10,000 nucleotides of DNA from Halisarca cf. caerulea (Eukaryota > Porifera > Demospongiae > Chondrillida > Halisarcidae), in assembly GCA_963170055.1 (NCBI GenBank), contig CAUJGJ010000397.1:9151801-9161800 (forward strand). Reading direction: 5' to 3'. How positions within the stretch are numbered: the stretch's first letter is position 1; each line of letters opens with the position of its first letter. The translations under genes were made by a program, and so were the position numbers. The notes below the pieces were generated by a model. The model was given only the letters and a program-made list of their open reading frames with translations. It did not search any database and was not told where the DNA came from. This document shows, one piece after another, positions 1 through 8,000 of the stretch.

Positions 1-2
1 AA

Positions 3-626
3 TATATCGAGGATATTTCGAAAAACAATTGTGGAGGGCTGAAGATGCGCAAACTTGAAGCGAAAAAAGTCATTCAGCATGAGAACTTGGAACATCCTGA
101 CAAGTGTATAGTACGCATCTTCAATGAATACTGCTGCAGATGCCCTCAAAATCGACCAGAAAACAGTTTCTACTTGAAACCATTGACAAAGCCAAAAGGT
201 GAAGTGTGGTTTTCCACTGTTGCTATTGGTCACAACACTCTTGATAAGACCATATCACGAATCTGCAAAAATGCTGGAATTGCAGGTTACAAGACTAACC
301 ATTCTTTGCGTGTATCTTTGGCAACCCGTCTTTTCCAAAAAGGTATCGAGGAGCAACTAATCATGGCAAAAACGGGTCATCGAAGCACAGAAGGCATCCG
401 CAATTACAAAAGGGTATCAAAAGAGCAGCTTACTGATTTGAGTGATGCCGTTGCCTGTAGCAGTGCTATACCAAAGCCTAAACTACCACGTTTTGAGCCT
501 CAGGGTAAAGAAAATCAAAGCCCAATGGTGTCTTTTCCTACTAATCCTCAGCAAACAGGAATATTCAGTTTCAGCAACTGTGGAAATGTCACCATAACCT
601 TTGGCAAACTTCAAGACAATAAATAG
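3..626 (+). CDS. DUF3504/Crypton-like tyrosine recombinase, C-terminal part (5' partial)
   Basis: This is the catalytic C-terminal half of a tyrosine recombinase of the animal DUF3504 group (Crypton-derived, related to the tails of ZMYM2-4 and KIAA1958-like proteins). The frame is open to the window edge; residue numbers here count from the in-frame ATG at 45. The upstream residues NNCGGLK fit the family, so the true start lies outside the window. Visible motifs are the H-x-x-R box in TNHSLR (His86, Arg89), the TGHRS box (His112) and the candidate nucleophile Tyr121 in RNYKR. The first catalytic Arg would lie upstream. The tail, rich in Pro, Ser and Phe and ending near SNCGNVTITF, resembles the usual C-terminus of these proteins. 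Such enzymes cut and rejoin DNA through a 3'-phosphotyrosine. The part seen has no stop or frameshift, so it could be a live element or a domesticated gene. No terminal structure of a Crypton is recognisable downstream. Confidence 0.8.
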   Translation, partial: YIEDISKNNCGGLKMRKLEAKKVIQHENLEHPDKCIVRIFNEYCCRCPQNRPENSFYLKPLTKPKGEVWFSTVAIGHNTLDKTISRICKNAGIAGYKTNHSLRVSLATRLFQKGIEEQLIMAKTGHRSTEGIRNYKRVSKEQLTDLSDAVACSSAIPKPKLPRFEPQGKENQSPMVSFPTNPQQTGIFSFSNCGNVTITFGKLQDNK

Positions 627-708
627 CTGTATGCCTGTCTTAGGACTGTTGTGCTGCTCAACTCAGATTCTAGAATAACTACATGTATGCTCAATTGTTG
701 TGTTGCTT

Positions 709-771
709 ATGAATTATTAATGAGGTGAAAGAAGGCACAAGTAAGACACCTCATGAATACTTAATGAGGTG
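709..771 (+). repeat. Imperfect direct repeat of a 19-bp motif
   Basis: The motif ATGAATTATTAATGAGGTG near 709-727 recurs near 753-771 with two differences (17 of 19 identical), at a spacing of about 44 bp. The second copy supplies the right arm of the adjacent hairpin, so duplication and palindrome overlap. Confidence 0.6.
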
Positions 772-776
772 TCTTA
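742..776. repeat. Perfect 13-bp inverted repeat (hairpin)
   Basis: TAAGACACCTCAT at 742-754 is an exact reverse complement of 764-776, separated by a 9-nt loop. It lies about 115 bp after the recombinase stop. It could be a terminal structure of the element carrying the recombinase, part of a small non-autonomous element, or a transcript 3' hairpin; nothing here decides between them. Confidence 0.7.
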
Positions 777-997
777 GTCATATAAACACCTGACCACATC
801 AAAGAGAACGCCCACGCATCATGGTACAAACATGAATATTCACTATACATGGACATCCTCACACACGCTAAATGTGTGTAATCAAACACATTAATAGAGG
901 TACACATCAGGGCTGCATAAACAATTAGGGGATAGGGGGCAAATTGAGATTTCTAAATATTTTGTAATATGGAAGACATTATGGGATAGCTATTTTT

Positions 998-1025
998 ACA
1001 CACACACACACACACCACACACACA

Positions 1026-1069
<44 letters not shown>

Positions 1070-1078
1070 ACGCATACA

Positions 1079-1122
<44 letters not shown>
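998..1122. repeat. (CA)n microsatellite with interruptions
   Basis: This is an almost pure CA tract, broken by single extra C bases and by a short GTACGCATA-type interruption near 1068-1077. It is followed by the CATCCAAATA sequence that also ends each later CA tract, so it is probably the leftmost, truncated member of the tandem array to its right. Confidence 0.95.
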
Positions 1123-1123
<1 letters not shown>

Positions 1124-1137
1124 CCAAATATACACTT

Positions 1138-1334
1138 ACAATTTCACCAAAGGTCTTCAGAATCAGTACTTCAGTCTATATTCTGAACATGAAAAGAAAG
1201 AACAATAAACAATGAAACCACAAAAGGACACATACATACACACACACAGCCGAACCTCTTCTCTACACACCTGGTTCCACTTCAGCATGGTACTATAACC
1301 AATGTGGTGTATCAAGTGATTGCAAATAGGTCAC

Positions 1335-1376
<42 letters not shown>

Positions 1377-1597
1377 ACACAAACATCCAAATAAACACTT
1401 ACAATTTCACCAAAGGCCTTCAGAAACAATGCTTTAGTCTATATTCTGAACATGAAAAGAAAGAACAATAATCAATGAAACCACAAAAGCACACACACAC
1501 ACACAGTGGAACTTCTTCACTACATACCTGGTTCCACTACAGCATGCTACTATATGTTGTATCAAACACGCACACACAAACACCATACATACTCAAT

Positions 1598-1659
<62 letters not shown>

Positions 1660-1868
1660 TCCAAATAAACACTTACAATTTCACCAAAGGCCTTCAGAAA
1701 CAATGCTTTAGTCTATATTCTGAACATGAAAAGAAAGAACAATCAATGAAACCACAAAAGCACACACACACACACAGTGGAACTTCTTCACTACATACCT
1801 GGTTCCACTACAGCATGCTACTATATGTTGTATCAAACACACACACACAAACACCATACATACTCAAT

Positions 1869-1921
<53 letters not shown>
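1138..1921. repeat. Tandem array of ~263-274-bp units, each carrying (CA)n
   Basis: Three copies begin at about 1138, 1401 and 1675, giving periods of 263 and 274 bp. Each holds the same order of blocks: ACAATTTCACCAAAGG, a stretch with TAGTCTATATTCTGAACATG, a short CA run, CCTGGTTCCACT, a CATGCTACTATATG-type stretch, and then a long CA tract (about 1331-1380, 1602-1655 and 1873-1921). The second and third copies are nearly identical to each other and the first is more diverged, consistent with recent duplication or unequal exchange. The third copy ends inside its CA tract, where unrelated sequence starts. Histidine/threonine-rich open frames across it are artefacts of the dinucleotide repeat. 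Confidence 0.9.
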
Positions 1922-1922
<1 letters not shown>

Positions 1923-2678
1923 AAACAACATAGATACGGGTACATAGTATACAACATCTACGCTAACATACACAAACGCGAACATATCCAAAAAAACTAC
2001 TTGAAGAAATTCTTTTTCACTGAAGGCCTGCTCTCACTAAACCTCACCGAAACACTTGTCATACAAGTTCAACCGTTCGAAAACGGTTTGCTAATTCCAA
2101 ACAGAGCTTTCATCTCTCATCTTACCTGCCTGTTCCCCAAACTTCTTTGGATCTTCCCGTTGTTTCCATACTTTCACGGTTCAAAGGTTTTCTTCTTATC
2201 CAAACATCTGCGTCCTATTCTCTGACGTGTTGAACCATAGTATCTATGGTTAAAGGACCTAAGCAAACACACATACACAAGAAGCTTTCTTTGGCCTTTT
2301 CTTCATTTCCATGGACTTCCGAGGTAGCGTAAGGTACAATGTCTCAGTAAAATCATCCTTCAAACAACGTTTCCGTCCTAAATTCTTCGTCAAAGTTCTC
2401 TTCCTTGTTAGATGAGGCGCTTAACAGCTTTTGTCAGTTTTCGAGTCCTATCACAACTTCTAAAACGAAGACAACAACTTTAAACCACTCGCTCTACCTC
2501 TAAAAATTGAAGGCCCACGGAAATTCTTGGAGCGAGTTGAATCTTCGCGATTAACTCTCAATCCAAATCTTTAGGTCTTAAAGATTCTTCGTTGACGAAA
2601 ACAGAAGCAAAGACACAAAATTCACTGAATAATACCAACGACTTCGACTACCGCCTAAACGTCCGCTATGTTGTTGAC
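1922..2678. other. Unassigned block of unusual dinucleotide composition
   Basis: I recognise no gene here. By eye CG outnumbers GC (about 32 to 22), opposite to the recombinase region at the window start (about 15 to 34). It contains three perfect short palindromes: 2054-2068 (6-bp arms, 3-nt loop), 2071-2088 (7-bp arms, 4-nt loop) and 2233-2251 (8-bp arms, 3-nt loop). The block is bounded by a CA tract on the left and an AT tract on the right. One plus-strand frame runs open from the CA repeats to about 2225, but it resembles no protein I know. Confidence 0.5.
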
Positions 2679-2700
2679 ATATATATATATATATATATAT
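2679..2700. repeat. (AT)11 microsatellite
   Basis: Eleven AT units are flanked by TTGACAT at 2674-2680 and again at 2700-2706. The direct repeat overlaps both ends of the tract. Confidence 0.9.
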
Positions 2701-2706
2701 TGACAT

Positions 2707-2733
2707 CGTTCCGGACGTTCCGGACACTTCCGG
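2707..2733. repeat. 9-bp tandem repeat CGTTCCGGA
   Basis: There are two perfect copies (2707-2715 and 2716-2724) and one imperfect copy (CACTTCCGG, 2725-2733). Each contains a TTCCGG core that also appears in the loop of the hairpin at 2753-2772. Confidence 0.75.
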
Positions 2734-2752
2734 TGAAAGTAAAAACAATATA

Positions 2753-2772
2753 GGGCCGCCTTCCGGCGGCCC
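2753..2772. repeat. Perfect GC-rich 8-bp hairpin
   Basis: GGGCCGCC at 2753-2760 pairs exactly with GGCGGCCC at 2765-2772 around a TTCC loop. It sits immediately upstream of the point where recognisable transposase sequence begins, so it marks or lies very near a breakpoint. An A run follows it. It could be an element end, a terminator-like RNA hairpin, or a rearrangement or assembly junction. Confidence 0.7.
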
Positions 2773-2776
2773 AAAA

Positions 2777-3316
2777 AATGGTAACCTCAAATTGCAAAAT
2801 ACTGACACAGTGACTGCAGTGATTCCTGGAGGATGCACTTCAGTATTGCAACCATTAGATGTTTGCCTCAATAAGCCTTTTAAAGATCTCATCAAACAGA
2901 AATGGTTGGAGTATATGGAAACATCAGTTGCGCAGCAAATTGATGAGGAAAGTGATGAAGACCCCCTTGCTGAATCTGATGACAGTGACAGTGAGCAAGA
3001 TGATGTATTGCAGATAAAAAAGAAAAGGATACCTTTGAAGGTAAAGCCAGCAAGCCGACAATCTATTGTAGATTGGGTGCACTGGGCATGGCAAAAGCTT
3101 CAAGAAAAAACAGAAATGATAAAAAAGTCATTTGTTGTCACGGGACTTACCCCCCATCCTGATGGTTCAGAAAATCCTCAAATTCGTAGTGACAAGGGGT
3201 GGAATGCTATTGAATCAGAATTTCAGATAGATGGCGATTCAGACACATCTGAGGAAGATATTGAAGAAATTGACACAGCGTCTGCAGAGTCAGAAGGTGG
3301 AGACATTCACAAATGA
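2777..3316 (+). pseudogene. pogo/Tigger DDE transposase, C-terminal fragment
   Basis: This is the tail of a Tc1/mariner-superfamily transposase of the pogo/Tigger group. The segment NTDTVTAVIPGGCTSVLQPLD is the family block around the third catalytic acidic residue (Asp in QPLD, at about 2858-2860), followed by NKPFKDLIKQKW. Next come an acidic stretch (DEESDEDP and onward) and the C-terminal block RQSIVDWVHWAW...KKSFVVTGL, ending in another acidic tail. The stop codon is at 3314-3316. The DNA-binding helix-turn-helix domains and the first two catalytic Asp residues are absent. Homology starts at about 2777-2792, right after the hairpin, although the frame stays open back to 2678 through unrelated sequence. 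It cannot catalyse transposition alone. The remaining 540 bp has no stop, so either the truncation is fairly recent, or an upstream exon is missing from or misassembled in the window. Confidence 0.85.
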
Positions 3317-3421
3317 CAGCCTTTGAACTTGATAGATTCGACCCTTGCTATATTGTAATGGTAACATTATACTGGTGTACTCAAATGTCGTTGAATGTGT
3401 TAATTGATAATAATAAGCTAC

Positions 3422-3427
3422 AATAAA
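3422..3427 (+). promoter_or_regulatory. Candidate polyadenylation signal AATAAA
   Basis: A canonical AATAAA lies about 105 bp after the transposase stop codon and before the HIRAN-like gene. The position suits the 3' end of the transposase transcript. The motif is common by chance in AT-rich DNA. Confidence 0.4.
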
Positions 3428-3484
3428 TTTTATAGATGTGTATAGGCATCTGATTCACTTTAGTACTTACAGTGTGTCTGGATA

Positions 3485-3891
3485 ATGGCCACTCAACCTG
3501 AGCAGCAGTTCATAGAAGCAACTGTACAATGTGCAGTGAGAGGATATCATGTATACAAAGAAGTATGGCGACCCTATATTGGGGATGAATTTTTAACTTT
3601 TCACAAAAATGGTAACACCAAAGACAAATATGCAATTGCTGTTACTCCAGCAGATTCCAAATCAGAATGCAAGCAGATTGTGGGTCACCTACCAAAAGAA
3701 ATATCGAAGATTTGCTTCTATTTTATTGCACATAGAGGTATAATACTGGTGAAGTGACGGACAAGCGCAGAAGAACTAAAGAAGTCTATGGAGGAATTAA
3801 AGTTCTGTGTTTACTGAAGTTTAAGCACACCAGACAGACAAAAATAGATAAAACTGTTCAGGAAATAAGAAAGGTCTATCATAGTGACTAG
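3485..3891 (+). pseudogene. HIRAN-like domain protein, frameshifted
   Basis: The protein resembles the HIRAN-like module that is abundant in invertebrate genomes. Key segments are VRGYHVYKEVWRPYIGDEF, GNTKDKYAIAV, IVGHLPKEISKI and a hydrophobic FYFIAHRGIIL. HIRAN domains bind single-stranded DNA ends in HLTF/Rad5-type proteins; the role of these short stand-alone versions is not known to me. The ATG at 3485 has a good context (A at -3, G at +4). The first frame stops at 3755-3757, but the expected continuation GEVTDKRRRT...GGIKVLCLLKF lies in another frame from about 3745 to the stop at 3889-3891. A small indel near 3746 therefore splits the domain in its last strands. Joined, it would be about 135 residues, normal for such genes. 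An assembly error is possible. Confidence 0.65.
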
Positions 3892-4094
3892 CTATAGCTT
3901 AAACATTGATATTGTACCCTTTACCTTACACTTTTCAATAATTTCAACTTCACAAGTACCGCCATTTTATTAGTTACAATGTTGTTCGTAATTCGATCCC
4001 TAATTAGCTAAGTGCATACCTTACCCAAGGGCCACCTAGACAGGATGTCTAATTACAGTGCCCTATCAGTAAGAGCCTATCAAAACAAACTTGA
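3892..4094. other. Spacer, nothing recognised
   Basis: Low-GC sequence with stops in all plus frames lies between the HIRAN-like gene and the piggyBac remnant. I see no repeat or motif in it. Confidence 0.5.
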
Positions 4095-4671
4095 ATTTTT
4101 AGGGGTGCTTTGATTAGGAACAATACGGTATATGATGATGTCTTAGATCGATTGGTTGAGTCCACTCTAACTTATGCTGAAGCTAAAAAAGATGAAAAGC
4201 GTCTGATGTACATGCGCCTCCAGAAATCTTCACAAACAAAGGAAGAGATGGCTAGGTATATCAGTGCCTTGCTTCTTCTCAGTATTACATCCACTAAAAG
4301 CTATCGTCAGGCATGGAATAAAAAAACAGGTTGGTTCTCCACACACATGGAGGCACTGTTTGTATTGTCTTTATAGTAATGTTGCTTCCTCACTTGCCAC
4401 ATACAGTTCCTTGTGCGCTTGATTGAGCTAATGAGCCGTAACTGATTTGAGACCATCAGTGCATTCCTCCATGTTGTGAAACCTAGTGAAGAAGCCACTC
4501 TTGCGGAAGACCTATTGAAGAAAGTGTGACCGACTATATCAAGGACAAATGTTTGTTATATTACCAGCCTCTGTAAGAACTATCAGTGGACAAGCATACG
4601 CATGTGGGACATGTCGAAAATCCTGTAATGATGTTGATGAACTGGAATTTGGCCGAAAATGTCCTACATAA
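4095..4671 (+). pseudogene. piggyBac-type transposase remnant, internally deleted
   Basis: This is a decayed piggyBac (DDE_Tnp_1_7) transposase. The first part (4110-4376) has the family's pre-catalytic pattern: DDVLDRLV, YAEAKK, then TKEEMARYISALLLLSI and a Trp where the family has YW. After stops at 4374-4379, the same frame continues at about 4404 with ELMSRN-stop-FETISAFLHV and LLKKV-stop-P. These match the family blocks MSRNRFE and KVRP, and both stops are TGA where Arg is expected, as CGA-to-TGA decay would give. A frameshift near 4545 leads to YYQPL-stop-ELSVDK, the start of the catalytic domain. At about 4588 the sequence jumps to AYACGTCRK (frame stop at 4669-4671), a block normally near the end of the catalytic domain. 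The core with the catalytic Asp residues is therefore missing. It is clearly non-functional. Terminal repeats and TTAA target sites were not identified. Confidence 0.75.
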
Positions 4672-4816
4672 GCCTTCAAGTCATGTGACACGCGCATGAT
4701 AAAGTATTTTGTTCACAGACTAAAGTTTGTTAGCGTTGTGGAATTTATTCTACACTCATGCTTTTGCAAATGCTATTTCAGGCACGATTGATCTCAGACA
4801 CGCTTCTTTTTATAGT
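4672..4816. other. Spacer between piggyBac remnant and LINE insertion
   Basis: AT-rich sequence with no recognisable gene. It probably includes the residual 3' part of the piggyBac element and the original target region of the LINE. The sharp rise in GC just after 4850 marks the LINE. Confidence 0.5.
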
Positions 4817-4826
4817 ACGGAACTAC
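4817..4826. repeat. Target-site duplication of the LINE, copy at its 3' end
   Basis: ACGGAACTAC here is identical to 8903-8912. The two copies bracket the GC-rich LINE exactly where its UTRs would be expected to end, which supports a target-site duplication made at insertion. Confidence 0.7.
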
Positions 4827-5076
4827 GACAAGTCAAGTTCATAGCTTAATGGCTCTCGGGTCCAGGCATTAACTTGGCCTGCACTGTATGCCATGTACGG
4901 CCCGGATCTCTCCAGTTTATCGACCCAGGCTTTTTCCTGGATTTCCATCAGTCCCCTCACCGTTATCGGGCACGTCTTTCAGCGCCTTCATATCAGTCAG
5001 AAAAGATAGCTCTGCCTCGGATATGGGAAAAGCGGTCCTCACAGGTCGGTGACTAGCGGCAGATCCCCATAGGGGT
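4827..5076 (-). other. LINE 3' UTR
   Basis: About 250 nt separate the stop codon from the target-site duplication. A perfect hairpin, CCAGG-6 nt-CCTGG, lies at 4925-4940. In R2-type elements the 3' UTR RNA is recognised by the reverse transcriptase to start first-strand synthesis, so structure here may matter. No A-rich tail is seen at the junction. Confidence 0.65.
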
Positions 5077-8000
5077 TCAGGCCACCAGCTCGGCAGCTGT
5101 AAGATGCGTCCTCAATATCTGTACAGTGGAACACAGCACAGAGCGCTGCATCCCCGTGACGCTTTCCCACGCTTTAGCGACTCCATACGGAGGTAGACGG
5201 CATAGGTCCTCGACCAAGTGGTTGGACACTACACCTAATGAGCTGAGGACCACCGGGACAATAACCACGGAATAACCGGGAAACTGCCTTCGGAGGTCTG
5301 CGCTAAGGGGGCCGTACTTGGACAACTTCTCACCACGCCTCTCTGTTTGTATAGAGTCCCAGGCCACTGCCATGTCAATAATGTACAGTTTCCTGGTCTC
5401 TTTATCCTGCAAGAGGATGTCAGGTCGACGGGCGACAATCTCAATGTCCGTGGGGATGGGTACGTCCCACAACACCTTAGCTCGCTCATTTTCGGTTACA
5501 GGAACGGGACTCACTTCCCACCATCTCAGCGGCACCTCAAACCCGTAATGCCTACAGATGTCGTAGTACACAACCTGCAAAGCCTTATTGTGCCTCTCCA
5601 TGTAGAGATTAAATCCCTTCTTCTTGCACTGGTTCAAGATGTGCTTGATGGTCTCAATTCCCTCACCACAGTGACGGCAGTGCGTTACGCCTGCCTGTTT
5701 CATGCAATTAGCCTTAAACAATCTCGTGTAAAGGCAGTTGTCCTGAGCGGCAATGATAAGGCTTTCCGTTGTGCTTCGGAGCTGACCCTTGCACATCCAC
5801 CGAAACGACAAGTCAACATTGAGAGACGTGTTTGAACGCACGTCACTCAAGAATTTCCCCTGATGACTCTTGTGAGCAGCTCTAAGTTGCAACTGAGACA
5901 TCTGAGCCTTCCGAAGCTCCCGAAGGATCCTCATCTGACCCAATGTGGGGTTAGCTGACCACTCCACCTCACGTCCAGTCCCACGCAGGATCTTGCTTGC
6001 TGTTGGAAACAAGCTAAAGGTACTCTTCTCCGCCCACAGAAGCGAGTGCTTGCGCACTGCCTCCATGAGCGGATCCCGTGACGACACGAGATAGATGGCA
6101 TGGCTCACGATCTCCTGCTCCCAGACAAGCAGAAGGCTCTGGAGCCCCCTACCCCCCTGTGAGCGAGGAAGATACAGCCTCTCCGGGGAGGCGTTCAGAT
6201 GGTGTGATTGATACCTGCGCAAGACCTTCCGTGTGAGAATGTCCAGGCCCTGCAGCTCCTTCCTAGTCCACTTCACTGTCACAAAACAATACCTCAGAAG
6301 AGATACTGCCAAGGCGTTGGTGGCATTGACCTTGTTCTTGGAGTTAAGTTGTGACTTCCATATCTTATGGAGCCTCTTCCTATACTCGCAAATAACCCGG
6401 TCCTTCACCAGTTTGTCGTCCGTTTCAAACAATTGGTCAATTCCGAGATACCTGTACGTATCCTGGGGTGACAAACACCGCATTGAATCAGGTTCCGGAT
6501 TAGGGTTGTCAGGCCCCGGTAGTACCTTCCCCTTCTTCAAGTGTGCTGTCCCGCACTTCTTCAAGCCTAATTTCATGCCGACCGCACTCGCAACTCTATC
6601 CACTACTAGGGTCTCATTCAGAGCAGCTGGGGTCTCGGCATAAACTTTCAAATCATCCATGTATAGCATATGCGATATGCTAATCTTCAGTGTGCTGCGT
6701 CTGATTCTGTACCCTGTGCTCTTCCCTAACGCATGCGATAGAGGAAGAATGGATAGACAGAACAGGAGTGGAGACAAGGAATCCCCTTGGAACAGACCAC
6801 GCTTGTAGGCAATTGGTCGTGTTCTTACAGTCCCCCCCTCCTGCCTAATCTCCATTACCGTTCTCCACTGTTTCTGCAGGCGACCAACACTGGCTTTCAC
6901 CCACTCGGGTGCTGAGACAGTACTCAGCACCGAGTTAACCCACTTGTGGGGAACCCTGTCGTAGGCCTTCTCGAAATTGATCCAGCCCACGCTCAGGGTT
7001 CGAGACCCCTTATACTTGGCGTCCGTGATCACCATCTTGTCCACGGCCAGACAGTCCACGCAACCCCTGGCCCCTTTCCTGAGAGCGCGTTGCTCAACAG
7101 GGAGGATTCCAGTGGCTTCAACGTGAGCCGCAAGGCTGTCAGCCAGCACCGCAGTGGCAAACTTGTACTGGGTGTTAAGACAGGCTATGGGCCTGTAATT
7201 CCCAGGGTCCTGTTCCTCTCCTTTCCTCTTGGGGATCAGGACAGTTCTGCCCGTCACCAACCAATCCGGGAAAGGCGTCTCCGCGTTCAAAAGTTGCTCT
7301 GTCACCTTACACAGGGACCGAGTGGCTTCAGGAAACACTTTCCACCAGAAGTTCACTATGCCATCTGGACCAGGGGCTGTCCATGGCTTGGCTTTTTTGA
7401 CGATTTTCCGAAATCGCGCCAAGTCCAGGCATAGCTTGCTATCCGGTTGCAAGTCTCCTACTGAGGATTGCACTGTCCTCTTCCAATCCTGAACTTCCGC
7501 ATCTCTCTCATCAATGTGGCCTTCTCTCTCAAGGATGTCAGCCCAGAACTCCCCAACACATCCCTTGGAAGGTGCGTGCCGAGGCAGATGGTCAGAGCGG
7601 TTCAGAGGGAACTTCCTCTGGGCGGTCCAGAGATCATTCACCTGCTTAAACTCATGTTGCTCCCTCTTGCGCTTTTCTTGGGTCTTCCATACTCTGAGTT
7701 TCCCCAGTGTCTCCTCACGTTTCCCAAGGAGCCTCAAAAGGTCGAGAGTGTGGAACTCTCTGCGGAGTTTCCGCCTGATCCACCTTTGCCGCGGGGTGGC
7801 TGCCATCTTACTTCTTTGCCTCTTGATTTCAACATCTAGCCGGCTGATGAGCCGCCAAAACTTGAGGCCCTTCTCTCCTCTCCTCCGTTCCTCAAGCTTC
7901 GACTCGGGAGGCTTAGGGGGCCGCAAGGACACAGCCGCCGCATAGACCATACAGTTCACTTCCAGCGGAGTCTTGGGTTTTACCCCCTTCATCCACTGGT

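Larger units (their letters stand above)
627..997. other. Non-coding spacer, no gene
   Basis: This low-GC stretch follows the recombinase stop codon. It has no long open frame and no clear AATAAA signal. Its only clear structure is the hairpin and duplicated motif listed separately. It ends where the (CA)n array starts. Confidence 0.6.

Noticed and set aside
953..1135. Minus-strand Cys/Val-rich open frame
   Set aside because: It is only the translation of a (CA)n tract.
1138..1921. CRISPR-like periodic repeats
   Set aside because: The units are head-to-tail copies of over 250 bp containing microsatellites, without short repeats and unique spacers, in an animal-type genome.
2045..2095. tRNA-like arms: a stem around CAT and a TTCGA-containing hairpin
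   Set aside because: The second loop is one base too long for a T-arm, the first stem has only four good pairs with a seven-base loop, and there is no D-arm or acceptor stem.
1475..2225. Plus-strand His/Thr-rich open frames
   Set aside because: They run through CA repeats of a tandem array, and the non-repeat tail matches no known protein.
2578..2895. Minus-strand open frame across the AT tract
   Set aside because: It is the shadow of the Tigger frame and the AT repeat; its residues show no family pattern.
3471..3490. TACAGTGTGTCTGG as a mariner/pogo terminal repeat
   Set aside because: It starts like a TA-CAGT element end, but no inverted partner was found in the window.
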